Source: Streptomyces roseus (GTDB lineage: Bacteria > Actinomycetota > Actinomycetes > Streptomycetales > Streptomycetaceae). From it: a DNA stretch of 55,736 bases. The DNA is taken from the NCBI RefSeq assembly GCF_001044425.1, contig NZ_LFML01000098.1, positions 8,895 through 64,630 of the forward strand, read 5' to 3'. Every line of letters starts with the position of its first letter. Position 1 is the first letter of the stretch. The notes under the pieces are model-generated. The model searched no databases. It was not told where the DNA came from and saw nothing but the letters and a program-made list of their open reading frames with translations. Below are positions 15,290 to 23,348 of this stretch, piece after piece. The position numbers were made by a program, and so were the translations under genes.

Positions 15290-17446
15290 TCAGGGGAAGG
15301 AGACGACCGTGGACGGGGTCGTCGACGTTCCCGAGGTGGGTGCGCCCGTGGTGTTGATGACGTGCTCGTACTGGCCCTTGCCGCCCAGCGAGACGACGAG
15401 CAGGTCGTGGAACTTCACGCCCGGCTTCACCGGCGCCTGGAATCCGTGGTCCTGACGGATCGTCGGGTCCACGTTGTAGTAGCAGTAGCTGCCCAGCCCC
15501 CAGCCCTCGTGGACGGTCACCGAGTCAGCCACCTTGTAGGCCGCGTAGCCCTTGGTGGAGCCGTTCTGGATCGCGGCCTGGTTGGGGGCGTCGTACGCCT
15601 TCTCGTTCTGGTAGAAGACCGTGCGGCCGCGCTCGCCGTTCCACTGCACGTCGTACTTGTTGAAGTGCTCGACGAACAGTCCGGTGGCCAGTACGTCGTC
15701 ACCGTTCACGCGGAACCCGTAGTCGGCGCGGTTGGTCTCCCAGCCCACCCCGTCCCCGTGGTCGGCCCGCCAGATCCAGGTGTGGTCGACGATCGTGTCG
15801 TGGTTGTTGATCATCATGCCCACGGTCGCCTTGCCGGGGCCGGCGCCGCCGACCCGGATGAACACGTCCTGCACGGTCGTCGGGTTGCCGCCGTGGTCCG
15901 TGGCCGTTCCGGCCGGGCCGACCTCCAGCAGGCTCGGCGAGTTGACCGGGCCCGCGTCGATCAGGAACCCGGCGAGCCGCACCCCGTCCACGTCGGCGAC
16001 CTTCATCGCCGTCACCCCGTTGTCCGGGACGAGCGTGGCCAGGCCAAGGCCGAGGACGACCGTGTCCGCGCGGTTCACCTGGAGGGTCTGGTCGACGTGG
16101 TAGACGCCGGGGGTGAAGAGCAGGTGCAGGCCCTGGGCCAGCGCCTGGTTCATCGTCGCCGCGGTGGTCCCGGGCTTGACCACGTAGAACCGGCTCAGCG
16201 GGAGCGAGGTGCCCTGCGGCGCGCCGTTGCCCCAGGAGGTACCGCGCGCGTTCACGCGCTTGGCCGGTACGAAGACCTTGTACTCGGACGCGTCGAGGTA
16301 CAGGAAGGGCTTCTCCCGGGAGACGGGGGTGGTGTCGAGCGTGGTGTACGGCGGGTTGGGGAAGGACTGGGCGGGGGCGCCCTGGACCCCGGAGAAGACC
16401 TGGTTCCAGACTCCGTTGCCCCAGCCGCCGATGGAGCTGTCGCGCGTGTACCACTGCTGCTGCGAGTAGTTGCCGACCTGGCCGTCGATCTTCGAGTCGG
16501 CGATGTAGCCGCCCGAGGCCCAGCCGTAACCGTCGGGGGCCAGGTTGAGCCCGCCCTTGACGTGCATGCGGCGGAACGGCGCGGCCTGGGAGACGGCCCA
16601 GCGGTCGGTGCCGTTCACCGGGTTGAGCGCGAGGTTCTCGGCGGAACGCCAGAAGTTCTGGGTGGCGTTGCCCCCGAACCAGCCCGCGTCGACGGTCACG
16701 TCCCCGTTGATGGTGGTGTCGTCGGGGCTCAGACCCAGACCCGAGATGGAGGTGTAGAAGCCGATCTGGGCGTTGAGGCCGTTGTAGGTGCCCGGCTTCA
16801 ACAGGAACTGGTAGCGGCCGGCGCCGAACTGGGCGGACTCCTGCTGCCGGAACACCTCGTCGAGCCTGCCCTGGATGTTCGGGGTCGACGGGTCGAAGAC
16901 GATGACGTTGGGGCCGAGGTCGCCGCCGCCGGGGAGGGAGGGGCCCCCGCCGGAGGTGCCGAAGACCTGGAACTCGTAGAGCGAGTAGCCCCATTCGGTG
17001 GCGCGCTGGGTGCCGTACACGCGGACGTAGCGGGCGGTGCCGCCGATGTCGAGGGTGGCGACCCCGCCGGTGGCCGAGGTCGTGGAGTACGCGGTGCTCC
17101 AGCCGGCTCCGTCGGTGGACAGCTCGATCCGGTAGGCCTTCGCGTACGCGGTCTCCCAGCGCAGTACGACCTGGCTGAGCTGGGCGGGGGCGCCGAGGTC
17201 GACCTGGATCCACTGCGGGTCGGCGAACTGGCTGGACCAGCGGGTGGCGTTGTCGCCGTCGACGGCGGCGGAGGCGGGCGTGCCGCCGTTCTCCTGGCTG
17301 GAGGCGGTGACGGGTCTGCCCTGGGAGAGCAGGACGGGCGCGGCCTCGGCGGCGCTGCCGGGGAGCAGCACGAGGAGGGCGGCGACCAGGGCGGCGGCGA
17401 GGGCGGCCGCGGTGATTCGGGGTGGATGGTCGGAGAGGCGAGGCAT
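15290..17446 (-). CDS. Secreted discoidin (F5/8 type C) plus beta-helix protein
   Basis: 718 aa. A signal peptide (about 1-36, ending GSAAEAA) is followed by an F5/8 type C / CBM32-like carbohydrate-binding domain at about 37-165 (GRPVTASSQENGGTPASAAV, RWSSQFADPQWIQVDLG, YVRVYGTQRATEWGYSLYEF). A linker with SGGGPSLPGGGD leads to a long pectate-lyase-like right-handed beta-helix (about 180-718; GYIADSKIDGQVGNYS, VQDVFIRVGGAGPGK, NHDTIVDHTWIWRADHGDG). The layout suggests an extracellular polysaccharide-degrading enzyme, possibly a beta-glucanase or relative, but I cannot assign a glycosidase family or catalytic residues. ATG 17446 follows AGGAG. It is transcribed alone from the 17.5 kb region. 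Confidence 0.82.
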   Translation of the reverse strand: MPRLSDHPPRITAAALAAALVAALLVLLPGSAAEAAPVLLSQGRPVTASSQENGGTPASAAVDGDNATRWSSQFADPQWIQVDLGAPAQLSQVVLRWETAYAKAYRIELSTDGAGWSTAYSTTSATGGVATLDIGGTARYVRVYGTQRATEWGYSLYEFQVFGTSGGGPSLPGGGDLGPNVIVFDPSTPNIQGRLDEVFRQQESAQFGAGRYQFLLKPGTYNGLNAQIGFYTSISGLGLSPDDTTINGDVTVDAGWFGGNATQNFWRSAENLALNPVNGTDRWAVSQAAPFRRMHVKGGLNLAPDGYGWASGGYIADSKIDGQVGNYSQQQWYTRDSSIGGWGNGVWNQVFSGVQGAPAQSFPNPPYTTLDTTPVSREKPFLYLDASEYKVFVPAKRVNARGTSWGNGAPQGTSLPLSRFYVVKPGTTAATMNQALAQGLHLLFTPGVYHVDQTLQVNRADTVVLGLGLATLVPDNGVTAMKVADVDGVRLAGFLIDAGPVNSPSLLEVGPAGTATDHGGNPTTVQDVFIRVGGAGPGKATVGMMINNHDTIVDHTWIWRADHGDGVGWETNRADYGFRVNGDDVLATGLFVEHFNKYDVQWNGERGRTVFYQNEKAYDAPNQAAIQNGSTKGYAAYKVADSVTVHEGWGLGSYCYYNVDPTIRQDHGFQAPVKPGVKFHDLLVVSLGGKGQYEHVINTTGAPTSGTSTTPSTVVSFP

Positions 17447-17775
17447 GGGGGGGGCGCTCCTGACGTCTTGGATCCGGGGGATCGAAGCGTGAGTGAACTG
17501 CCCCGCCGCGAGGGCCGTCAAGGGGTTCGGCGTTCACGAAGTGAAGGCCTTCGGGTGTGTCAACTGGCTTTCATGCCCGTGAACTTGGGGTTTCTTCAAT
17601 CCTTGTGAAAAGTGTTGACGAAAAAAGGTGGCAGGGCTCTACTGAGGCTCCTGACCGCTCCGTTCCGCCGCGCCCGCCGGGCGGGGCGCGGTGGTCGCCG
17701 ATGTTCGGGGAATGACTTCGTTCCGGGGGCGGGTGCTGCCGTGCGTTCGCTACTTGTCGGCCGGGAGTACCCGGT
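17447..17775. other. Intergenic region with promoter-like elements
   Basis: It contains the promoter of the discoidin gene. A perfect dyad TTCAC-GAA-GTGAA (17533-17545) and a leftward TTGACA (17563-17558) lie about 90-115 bases upstream of the start and are candidate operator and -35. A short A-run at 17621-17626 is unusual for this genome. No gene is supported. Confidence 0.4.
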
Positions 17776-20673
17776 TCACGAGAGGGTGGGGACCGCTCCG
17801 CACTCCGCCCAGGTGACCTCGACCCCCGGGAGGGCCGCCGCCCACGGGGAGCAGAGGGCCGCCAACCGGGCCGCGTCGGGCGGCGCGGCGCCGAGACCGA
17901 TCGCGTACCGCGCCACGGTGTCGCCGAGCTCGAACGGGCGGGGCCAGGCGTGCGCGCCCCCGACGCCTCCGGCCTCCAGGGCGCCGATCAGGGCGCGCAT
18001 CCGGCCCCGCATCCGCCCCAGGGACTCCTCGAACTCCGGGGGAGCCGCACCCCGTACGGTGACCACCGCCCACGCCGCGTGCCGGCGGTGCAGCGGCGGC
18101 GGACCGGCCTGCGGGCCCTCCCACGCCTCGTACAGCTCCCGCCCGAGCAGGTCGCGCAGCGCCGGGCCGACCTGCGGCGTACAGCTGCGCACCGGCTCGG
18201 AAGGGGTGAGGACCGTGACCGGGTCGTCGGGGCTCGGAAAAGTGGAGACGGGCGTGTGCGTGGACGGGCCGTGCAGGCCGATCGGGTCGCGCCAGTCCCA
18301 GGCGGCCCAGGTCCCGAAGAACTCCCGGAGCAAGGCCTCGGGGGGCAGGTCGTCGGCCCCGCGGACCGTACGGGCCGCCAAGACCGCCCAGGCCAGCCCC
18401 GGCAACCCGCCGAACGGCGCCGAGTCCAGGCCCCGCGCGCGGGCCCACGCCTTGACCTCCCGGGCCAGCCGCGCGAACCGCGCCTGCCGCTCCCCGCCCA
18501 CGAACTCCCGTACCGCATCGGCGTCGTCGACCGCGCTGAGGGCCACCGCGGCCGCCGCGCCGAGCTCCGCCCGCCGTCGCACCGCCCGCGCCGGGTCCAC
18601 CGCGCCCGTGCCGACGACCACCAGGTCCACGTCCAGCCCGGCCGCCCGCAGCCGCAGCCCCGGCACCCGCGCGCCGACGACCTCCCGCAGCCGCTCGGCC
18701 TCCGGGAGCGCTGCCGCGACCCGCGCCCGTACCTCCGCCATCCCGGCGGCGCCCGGGAGCGCGGCGACCAGGTCCAGGTCGGCTCCGGGCAGCGCGCAGC
18801 CCATGCGGCGGGATCCCGCTAGGTGCACCACACCGTGGCCCAGCGCCTGCGCGATCCGGGCGGTGAGGGCCTTCGCCCCGGCCGCGCCATCGGCCCCGGT
18901 CACTGCCCCGGCCGCGGCCGTGGCCCCGGCTGCGGCTGCGGTTTCGCGGGCCGGTGGCGCCCCGGGTTCGGGGTCCGAGGCCCACCGCCACGCACCCGTG
19001 CCGAGTTCCACCGTCGCCCGTACCCGCATCGGCCCGTCCCCGCGCCGGGAGAGCACCGCCAGCTCCCCGACGCGGGCCGCGGTTCCCGCCCCGGAGCCGC
19101 CCAGCCGCGCGGTGAACTCCGCCAGGGCCCGCTGCGGGTCCCGGCTGCGGCCGAGGGTCAGGTGCGGGGTGAAGCCGTCGCGTCCCCGGCACCCCGGGAA
19201 CCGCTGCGCGAGCCCTCGCCTCAGCGCCTGCCACGGCTCGTCGCCGGACGCCGCCGGATCCAGCCACAGCGTGGCGTCCTCCCGGTGTCCGAAACTGTGC
19301 ACTCCCGCCAGCCGGGCGGTGAACGGCGCCGACTGGCCGGCCACTTCGGCCAGGAGGGGCAGGGCCGCCTCGAAGGAGGACTCCGGTACGAAGCCGAACA
19401 GCAGGTTCACGTGCGCAGGCCAGCGGCGCACCGCCGGGTCGTGGCCGCGGCGCAGCTCATCGATCACCGGATCGTGCGGCGCGAGCCAGGCCACCGCGGT
19501 CCGCGCGGTCGCCCGTACGTCGAGCACCGCGTCGCCCTCGCCCCCCTCGGCGAAGTCCACCACCGCCTCCACACCGAAGTGGTCGGAGATGTAGAGCCCC
19601 TCCGGGCCGGGGGAGTCGCCCCGCAGCGCGGCCTCCCGCACCCGCGCTCCGGCCGAGCGCAGCAGGACCCGGTCCAGCCGGCCGGAGCGCCCCGACAGCG
19701 AGCCCACGGCGGCCAGCGGGTTGGTCACCGGATCGAAGGTCGGCGTGGTGTCCTGCGCCCCGTGCACCTCGGTCCAGGCATCCCGCATGCCCAGCGCCGC
19801 CGCGGGTCCGTGCGGTCCGGAGCGGCCGTCGTTGAAGTCGCCGAGCAGCGCCACATCCGCCTCGACACCGCTCAAACCCTCATGTATCCGGGCCAGTTCC
19901 TCACTGCGCCGCCCGGCGCCGTTCTCCGTGTGATCGCTCGTCAGGTGAACGGAAGCCACGACGAGCGGGCCGCCGGGCGCGTCGACCGTGACCGCCGCGA
20001 CCGCCTTGTGCGGACCCAGCAGGTGCAGCCCCGCCTCCCGTACGGGCAGCCGGCTCAGCACGAGCAGCCCGCTCGCGGGCACGTCCTTCGAGCGTGGATC
20101 CGTGCCCACCGTGTACCCCGCGCGCACCCAAGGCTGCGCCAACAGCATGTCGAGCAGGGCCGGTTCGACCTCCTGGAGGGCGATCACACCGGCATCGGCG
20201 GCCGCCAGGTCGGCCAGCAGCATCGGCCTGCGCCGGGCGGTGTCGATGCGCGGGGCGTCGTACCGGTCCCACAGGGTGTTCCAGGTCAGCAGCCGTACGG
20301 GCCCCTGCGGGGGGTCCGGCTCGGACGCCGCGCGCCCGGTCCCGGCCGGCCGCCACGCGCCGCCGCCCGCCGGATCCCACGCGTGCGGGGTGCGGGCGGT
20401 GAAGAACGGGGCCCGCAGCAGCCGCGGTGCGCGGATCCGGCCCGCTCCGGTGGAGTCGATCCGGTCCACGCCGCTCGCCCGGTCCCAGACGAGCTCCCCG
20501 TCCGCCTCCACGAACAGCACCCGGTGCCAGGGGATGTCGCCGCCCGGCACGAAGGAGGGCAGCGGGACACGCTTGGGCGGCGCCCCGCGCTGGTGCAGCC
20601 CGAAGACGAAGCGGGCCGGATCGAAACGGGGGTCCCAGCGGACCTGGTGGTAGAGCTCCTCACTGGTGCGCAT
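17776..20673 (-). CDS. Four-domain RNA-repair protein: MJ1316-EEP-2H-nucleotidyltransferase
   Basis: 965 aa. Residues about 1-75 match the MJ1316/DUF504 fold (ELYHQVRWDPRFDPARFVFG, IPWHRVLFVE, VWDRASG), proposed to recognise cyclic-phosphate RNA ends. About 124-375 is an endonuclease/exonuclease/phosphatase domain (TWNTLWD Asn132, QEVE Glu168, SVHL His243, GDFND Asp279, SDHFG His365). About 385-565 is a 2H phosphoesterase / 2'-5' RNA ligase domain with HVN (421-423) and HLT (504-506). After an Ala-rich linker (571-600), a poly(A)-polymerase-type nucleotidyltransferase (LAGSRRMG, DLDLV Asp632/634, DVDLV Asp681/683) plus helical domain runs to the end. ATG 20673 overlaps the upstream gene as TGATG. 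Likely repairs cleaved RNA with its partner ligase-kinase; the substrate is unknown. Confidence 0.88.
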   Translation of the reverse strand: MRTSEELYHQVRWDPRFDPARFVFGLHQRGAPPKRVPLPSFVPGGDIPWHRVLFVEADGELVWDRASGVDRIDSTGAGRIRAPRLLRAPFFTARTPHAWDPAGGGAWRPAGTGRAASEPDPPQGPVRLLTWNTLWDRYDAPRIDTARRRPMLLADLAAADAGVIALQEVEPALLDMLLAQPWVRAGYTVGTDPRSKDVPASGLLVLSRLPVREAGLHLLGPHKAVAAVTVDAPGGPLVVASVHLTSDHTENGAGRRSEELARIHEGLSGVEADVALLGDFNDGRSGPHGPAAALGMRDAWTEVHGAQDTTPTFDPVTNPLAAVGSLSGRSGRLDRVLLRSAGARVREAALRGDSPGPEGLYISDHFGVEAVVDFAEGGEGDAVLDVRATARTAVAWLAPHDPVIDELRRGHDPAVRRWPAHVNLLFGFVPESSFEAALPLLAEVAGQSAPFTARLAGVHSFGHREDATLWLDPAASGDEPWQALRRGLAQRFPGCRGRDGFTPHLTLGRSRDPQRALAEFTARLGGSGAGTAARVGELAVLSRRGDGPMRVRATVELGTGAWRWASDPEPGAPPARETAAAAGATAAAGAVTGADGAAGAKALTARIAQALGHGVVHLAGSRRMGCALPGADLDLVAALPGAAGMAEVRARVAAALPEAERLREVVGARVPGLRLRAAGLDVDLVVVGTGAVDPARAVRRRAELGAAAAVALSAVDDADAVREFVGGERQARFARLAREVKAWARARGLDSAPFGGLPGLAWAVLAARTVRGADDLPPEALLREFFGTWAAWDWRDPIGLHGPSTHTPVSTFPSPDDPVTVLTPSEPVRSCTPQVGPALRDLLGRELYEAWEGPQAGPPPLHRRHAAWAVVTVRGAAPPEFEESLGRMRGRMRALIGALEAGGVGGAHAWPRPFELGDTVARYAIGLGAAPPDAARLAALCSPWAAALPGVEVTWAECGAVPTLS

Positions 20674-22496
20674 CAGCCGTCCTCGCCCAGTGCCGCGCCC
20701 ACGGCCGCTGTCGCCGGCCGCGGCAGCGTCCGCACCGCGGCCCCGATGGTCCCCGCCGTGTCCTCGACCGTCCCGCCCGCCCCGACGTACCGGACGCGGT
20801 GCGCGGCCCCCTGCCCCGGATACGGCGGACTGAACCGGTGCAGCTGGGTGGTCAGTACCTCCGCCGGTACGGGATGGGCCCGCACGGCATTGCGCCGGAA
20901 CAGCTCCGCCTCCTCGACCAGCACCACCACCTGGGTGACCAGCGCGTCCCGGCGCCGCGCGACCGCGCCCGCCAGCCCTCGCTGCTGCTCGGTGAGGGAG
21001 GTGGCGTCCCACACCACGGTGCCGCCGCCGGCAGCCGCGGCCGCCAGCGCGGCGTCCAGCCGGTCCAGGCCCTCGCGCAGCACGTCGGCGTTGGCCCGCT
21101 GGTCCGAGCGGGAACCCCGCGCGGTGCGCAGATCGTCGAGACTGATGTACGCGGCCGCGCCCGGCAGACTCCGGGCGTACGTGCTCTTACCGCTGCCCGA
21201 GGGCCCGCACAGCTGCACCAGCCGCGGGAAGCGCCCGTCCCGCCACCGCCAGGTCGCGCCCACCGCCTCCCCGGGGGTGGAGATCCCGCCCCGGCCGAAG
21301 GCCTCCCGGGCCTGCGCCCAGCAGCGGTCCGCCGCGTCCGGACCGAGGTCGCCGAGGGACTCCCGCAGCCCCTCCCGCAGGGGACCCAGCGGATCGGGGC
21401 CGAGCAGCCCGGCCTCCTCGGCGTAGAGGGCGGACCACTCGACGCGTTCGCGGGCCTCCGCGTCACCCGCCGCCGCCCCCGCGAGCGCGTGCAGGGCCCC
21501 GAGATCGGCGGCGACGGCCATCCGGACCAGCCCGGCCCGCCGCCCCTCGTCCGGGAACGGCCGCTGCAGGTACGGGTGGAGTCCGACCAGGTCGGCCACC
21601 CGCCGGGCCAGGGGCATCCCGAGCGGTCCCGCCGCCAGCCGCGCCGCGAGGCGGGCCCGCGGCGCGCGGTGCAGTACGGCGGCCAGCACCCCGGCCAGGC
21701 GGGCCTCGCCGGTACGGCCCGCCGCGTCGAGCCGGCCCGCCACCTCGGCGACGACCGGCTCGACGCCCGCGACGGCCGGCGGCTCGTCCGCGCCGACCGG
21801 AGCGGACTCCAGGCCGAGGGCGGCCGTCAACTGCCCCGCGTCCGGCTCGGAGCCCGAGCGCACCGCCCACAGCGGAGCCTGCGGACCGAGCCCGTTCGCC
21901 ACCACCTGCGCGTACATCCAGTGCGTGTCGGTCTGTACGTGGCCGCTGCGCACCCACTTGGCGACGCACCGCCCGAACTCCGCCCGCGCGAAGGAGGCCA
22001 CCGTCCGGACCACGTACCCCTCCTGGCGGGTGGTGTCGAGCCGCAGCCCGCGCAGCGCGCGCTCGTCGAAGATGCCCCGCCACAGCACCCGCGGGGTGGG
22101 TATCCCCAGGCCGTGCAGGAAGCTCACGGTCCGGTCCCAGTCCAGGCAGCGCTCCCCGTCCCACACCGAGAACCCGTAGAACCAGCTGTCGAGGTCCTCG
22201 TACGGGAGCGAGTGGCGTGCGTACAGGTTCTCCCCGCAGACCCGCCACCCGGCCGGGATGCCGGCGCCGATCCGGCTCTGGAGGCCCTTGACCCAGGCCC
22301 GCGAAGGGTGGTGGCCGGAGTCCAGTGAGCGCGCGTGGAGCCCGTCCGCGTACAGGGTGGTGTTCTCCCCGTCGAGCTTCTCGGTGACCACGACCTCGCG
22401 CCCGGCCAGCCCCGCGAGCCCGGCGGCCCGTACGTCGTCCGCCGCCGCCCCGGGGGACCAGGGCAGGTGCGGGGTGCGGGGGTAGTGCGTGCGCAT
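20673..22496 (-). CDS. RNA ligase fused to polynucleotide-kinase-like P-loop domain
   Basis: 607 aa. Residues about 30-215 are an ATP-dependent RNA ligase core: motif I TEKLDGENT with Lys40, motif III WFYGFSVWD (105-113), motif IV EGYVVR (159-164), motif V CVAKWV with Lys180. About 240-400 is an all-helical region resembling a degenerate HD or CCA-enzyme-type body without an intact His-Asp pair. About 425-585 is a P-loop kinase: Walker A GPSGSGKST (431-439), ISLDDLR (451-457), VVWDATSL (494-501) and the lid-like FRRNAVRAHPVP. It is built to phosphorylate 5'-OH RNA and then seal it. Its stop overlaps the start of the four-domain protein by one base, so the two are made together. ATG 22496 gives a compact N-terminus. 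Confidence 0.88.
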   Translation of the reverse strand: MRTHYPRTPHLPWSPGAAADDVRAAGLAGLAGREVVVTEKLDGENTTLYADGLHARSLDSGHHPSRAWVKGLQSRIGAGIPAGWRVCGENLYARHSLPYEDLDSWFYGFSVWDGERCLDWDRTVSFLHGLGIPTPRVLWRGIFDERALRGLRLDTTRQEGYVVRTVASFARAEFGRCVAKWVRSGHVQTDTHWMYAQVVANGLGPQAPLWAVRSGSEPDAGQLTAALGLESAPVGADEPPAVAGVEPVVAEVAGRLDAAGRTGEARLAGVLAAVLHRAPRARLAARLAAGPLGMPLARRVADLVGLHPYLQRPFPDEGRRAGLVRMAVAADLGALHALAGAAAGDAEARERVEWSALYAEEAGLLGPDPLGPLREGLRESLGDLGPDAADRCWAQAREAFGRGGISTPGEAVGATWRWRDGRFPRLVQLCGPSGSGKSTYARSLPGAAAYISLDDLRTARGSRSDQRANADVLREGLDRLDAALAAAAAGGGTVVWDATSLTEQQRGLAGAVARRRDALVTQVVVLVEEAELFRRNAVRAHPVPAEVLTTQLHRFSPPYPGQGAAHRVRYVGAGGTVEDTAGTIGAAVRTLPRPATAAVGAALGEDG

Positions 22497-22589
22497 GGCC
22501 GGCTCCGGCTCGACGACGGGGGATCGCCGTCACCCTATGCATCCGAAGCCGGGCCATCCACCCAATAACCGCCGAACCCGGTCGGTCCC

Positions 22590-23249
22590 TCAGGGCCGGC
22601 GTCCGGCCCAGGCCACGAGCCGGTCGATGGCCGGAGCGCCGGGGTCCACGGTCACCACCTCGCCGAAGGGGATCCGCCCACCCCGTGATTCGGCCGGCAG
22701 TGCGCGGCGTACGACGCCGATCACCCGCTCGATCAGAGCCGCATCCCACTCCGGGGCCTGCCCGGTCGCCGTGGCCAGGTCCCAGGTGTGCACGGTGAGT
22801 TCGTGGGTGTAGACGGCCGCGGCGGCCGCGCCGGGAAGGACCCCGATCGGCAGGCGCAGCTGCCGGCCGAGGATGCCCGGATCCCCCCACACCTGCGCGA
22901 CCTCGCGGGCGCCCGGCCCCCACGCCGCGGCCCATCCGCCGTCGGCGATCTCGTCGGCGAAGGAAGGGACGCTGAACGGGTCCTCGCCGCGCCCGATCAC
23001 CGAGATCCTGCGGACGACGGCGACGAGATGGCTCGACAGCCGCCGGACGTCGAACTCCTCGCAGGGCGTCGGGGCGTCGTACTGCTCGGGCCGGACGGCG
23101 GCCAGCGTACGGCCCGCCAGCTCCACGGCCGCGGCGAGGTCGGCTCGGGGATCGAAGGAGGAGGGGGCGAGGGAGCTGTCGGTGACGGCGTCGGCGTCGG
23201 CGTCGGTGGAAGCGGGCTGGGTCTCGATGAGCTTCTCGGTCTTGTTCAT
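22590..23249 (-). CDS. TIGR03086/maleylpyruvate-isomerase-like (DinB fold) protein
   Basis: 219 aa. After a variable N-terminus (1-35), the fold of mycothiol-dependent maleylpyruvate isomerase-type proteins is visible: TPCEEFDVRRLSSHLVA near 70-90 and YTHELTVHTWDLA near 165-180, with histidines suited to bind a metal. In actinobacteria such proteins are putative mycothiol S-transferases; the substrate is unknown. ATG 23249 has GGATGGAG upstream. It is divergent from the WYL regulator, a common pairing. The RNA ligase-kinase gene starts 93 bases downstream on the same strand, so read-through is possible. Confidence 0.8.
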   Translation of the reverse strand: MNKTEKLIETQPASTDADADAVTDSSLAPSSFDPRADLAAAVELAGRTLAAVRPEQYDAPTPCEEFDVRRLSSHLVAVVRRISVIGRGEDPFSVPSFADEIADGGWAAAWGPGAREVAQVWGDPGILGRQLRLPIGVLPGAAAAAVYTHELTVHTWDLATATGQAPEWDAALIERVIGVVRRALPAESRGGRIPFGEVVTVDPGAPAIDRLVAWAGRRP

Positions 23250-23271
23250 GGCTCCATCCTGGAAGGGAAAG

Positions 23272-23288
23272 TGGCCATCTCCTGGCCA
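23272..23288. promoter_or_regulatory. Candidate operator for the WYL regulator
   Basis: TGGCCA-TCTCC-TGGCCA lies between the divergent maleylpyruvate-isomerase-like and WYL genes, in a patch richer in A/T than its surroundings. Two identical palindromic hexamers 11 bases apart (one helical turn) suit a dimeric regulator. Confidence 0.4.
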
Positions 23289-23348
23289 GTTTTCCGAGGA
23301 GAATGAAAAGGTCACGACAACAACGCCCGCGCAGGAGGAAAGAGGCCC

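Noticed and set aside
17615..17643. Rightward promoter TTGACG-N17-TCTACT.
   Set aside because: Good spacing, but it points into the 3' end of the leftward RNA-repair gene with no rightward gene downstream. Could be antisense transcription, but there is no further support.
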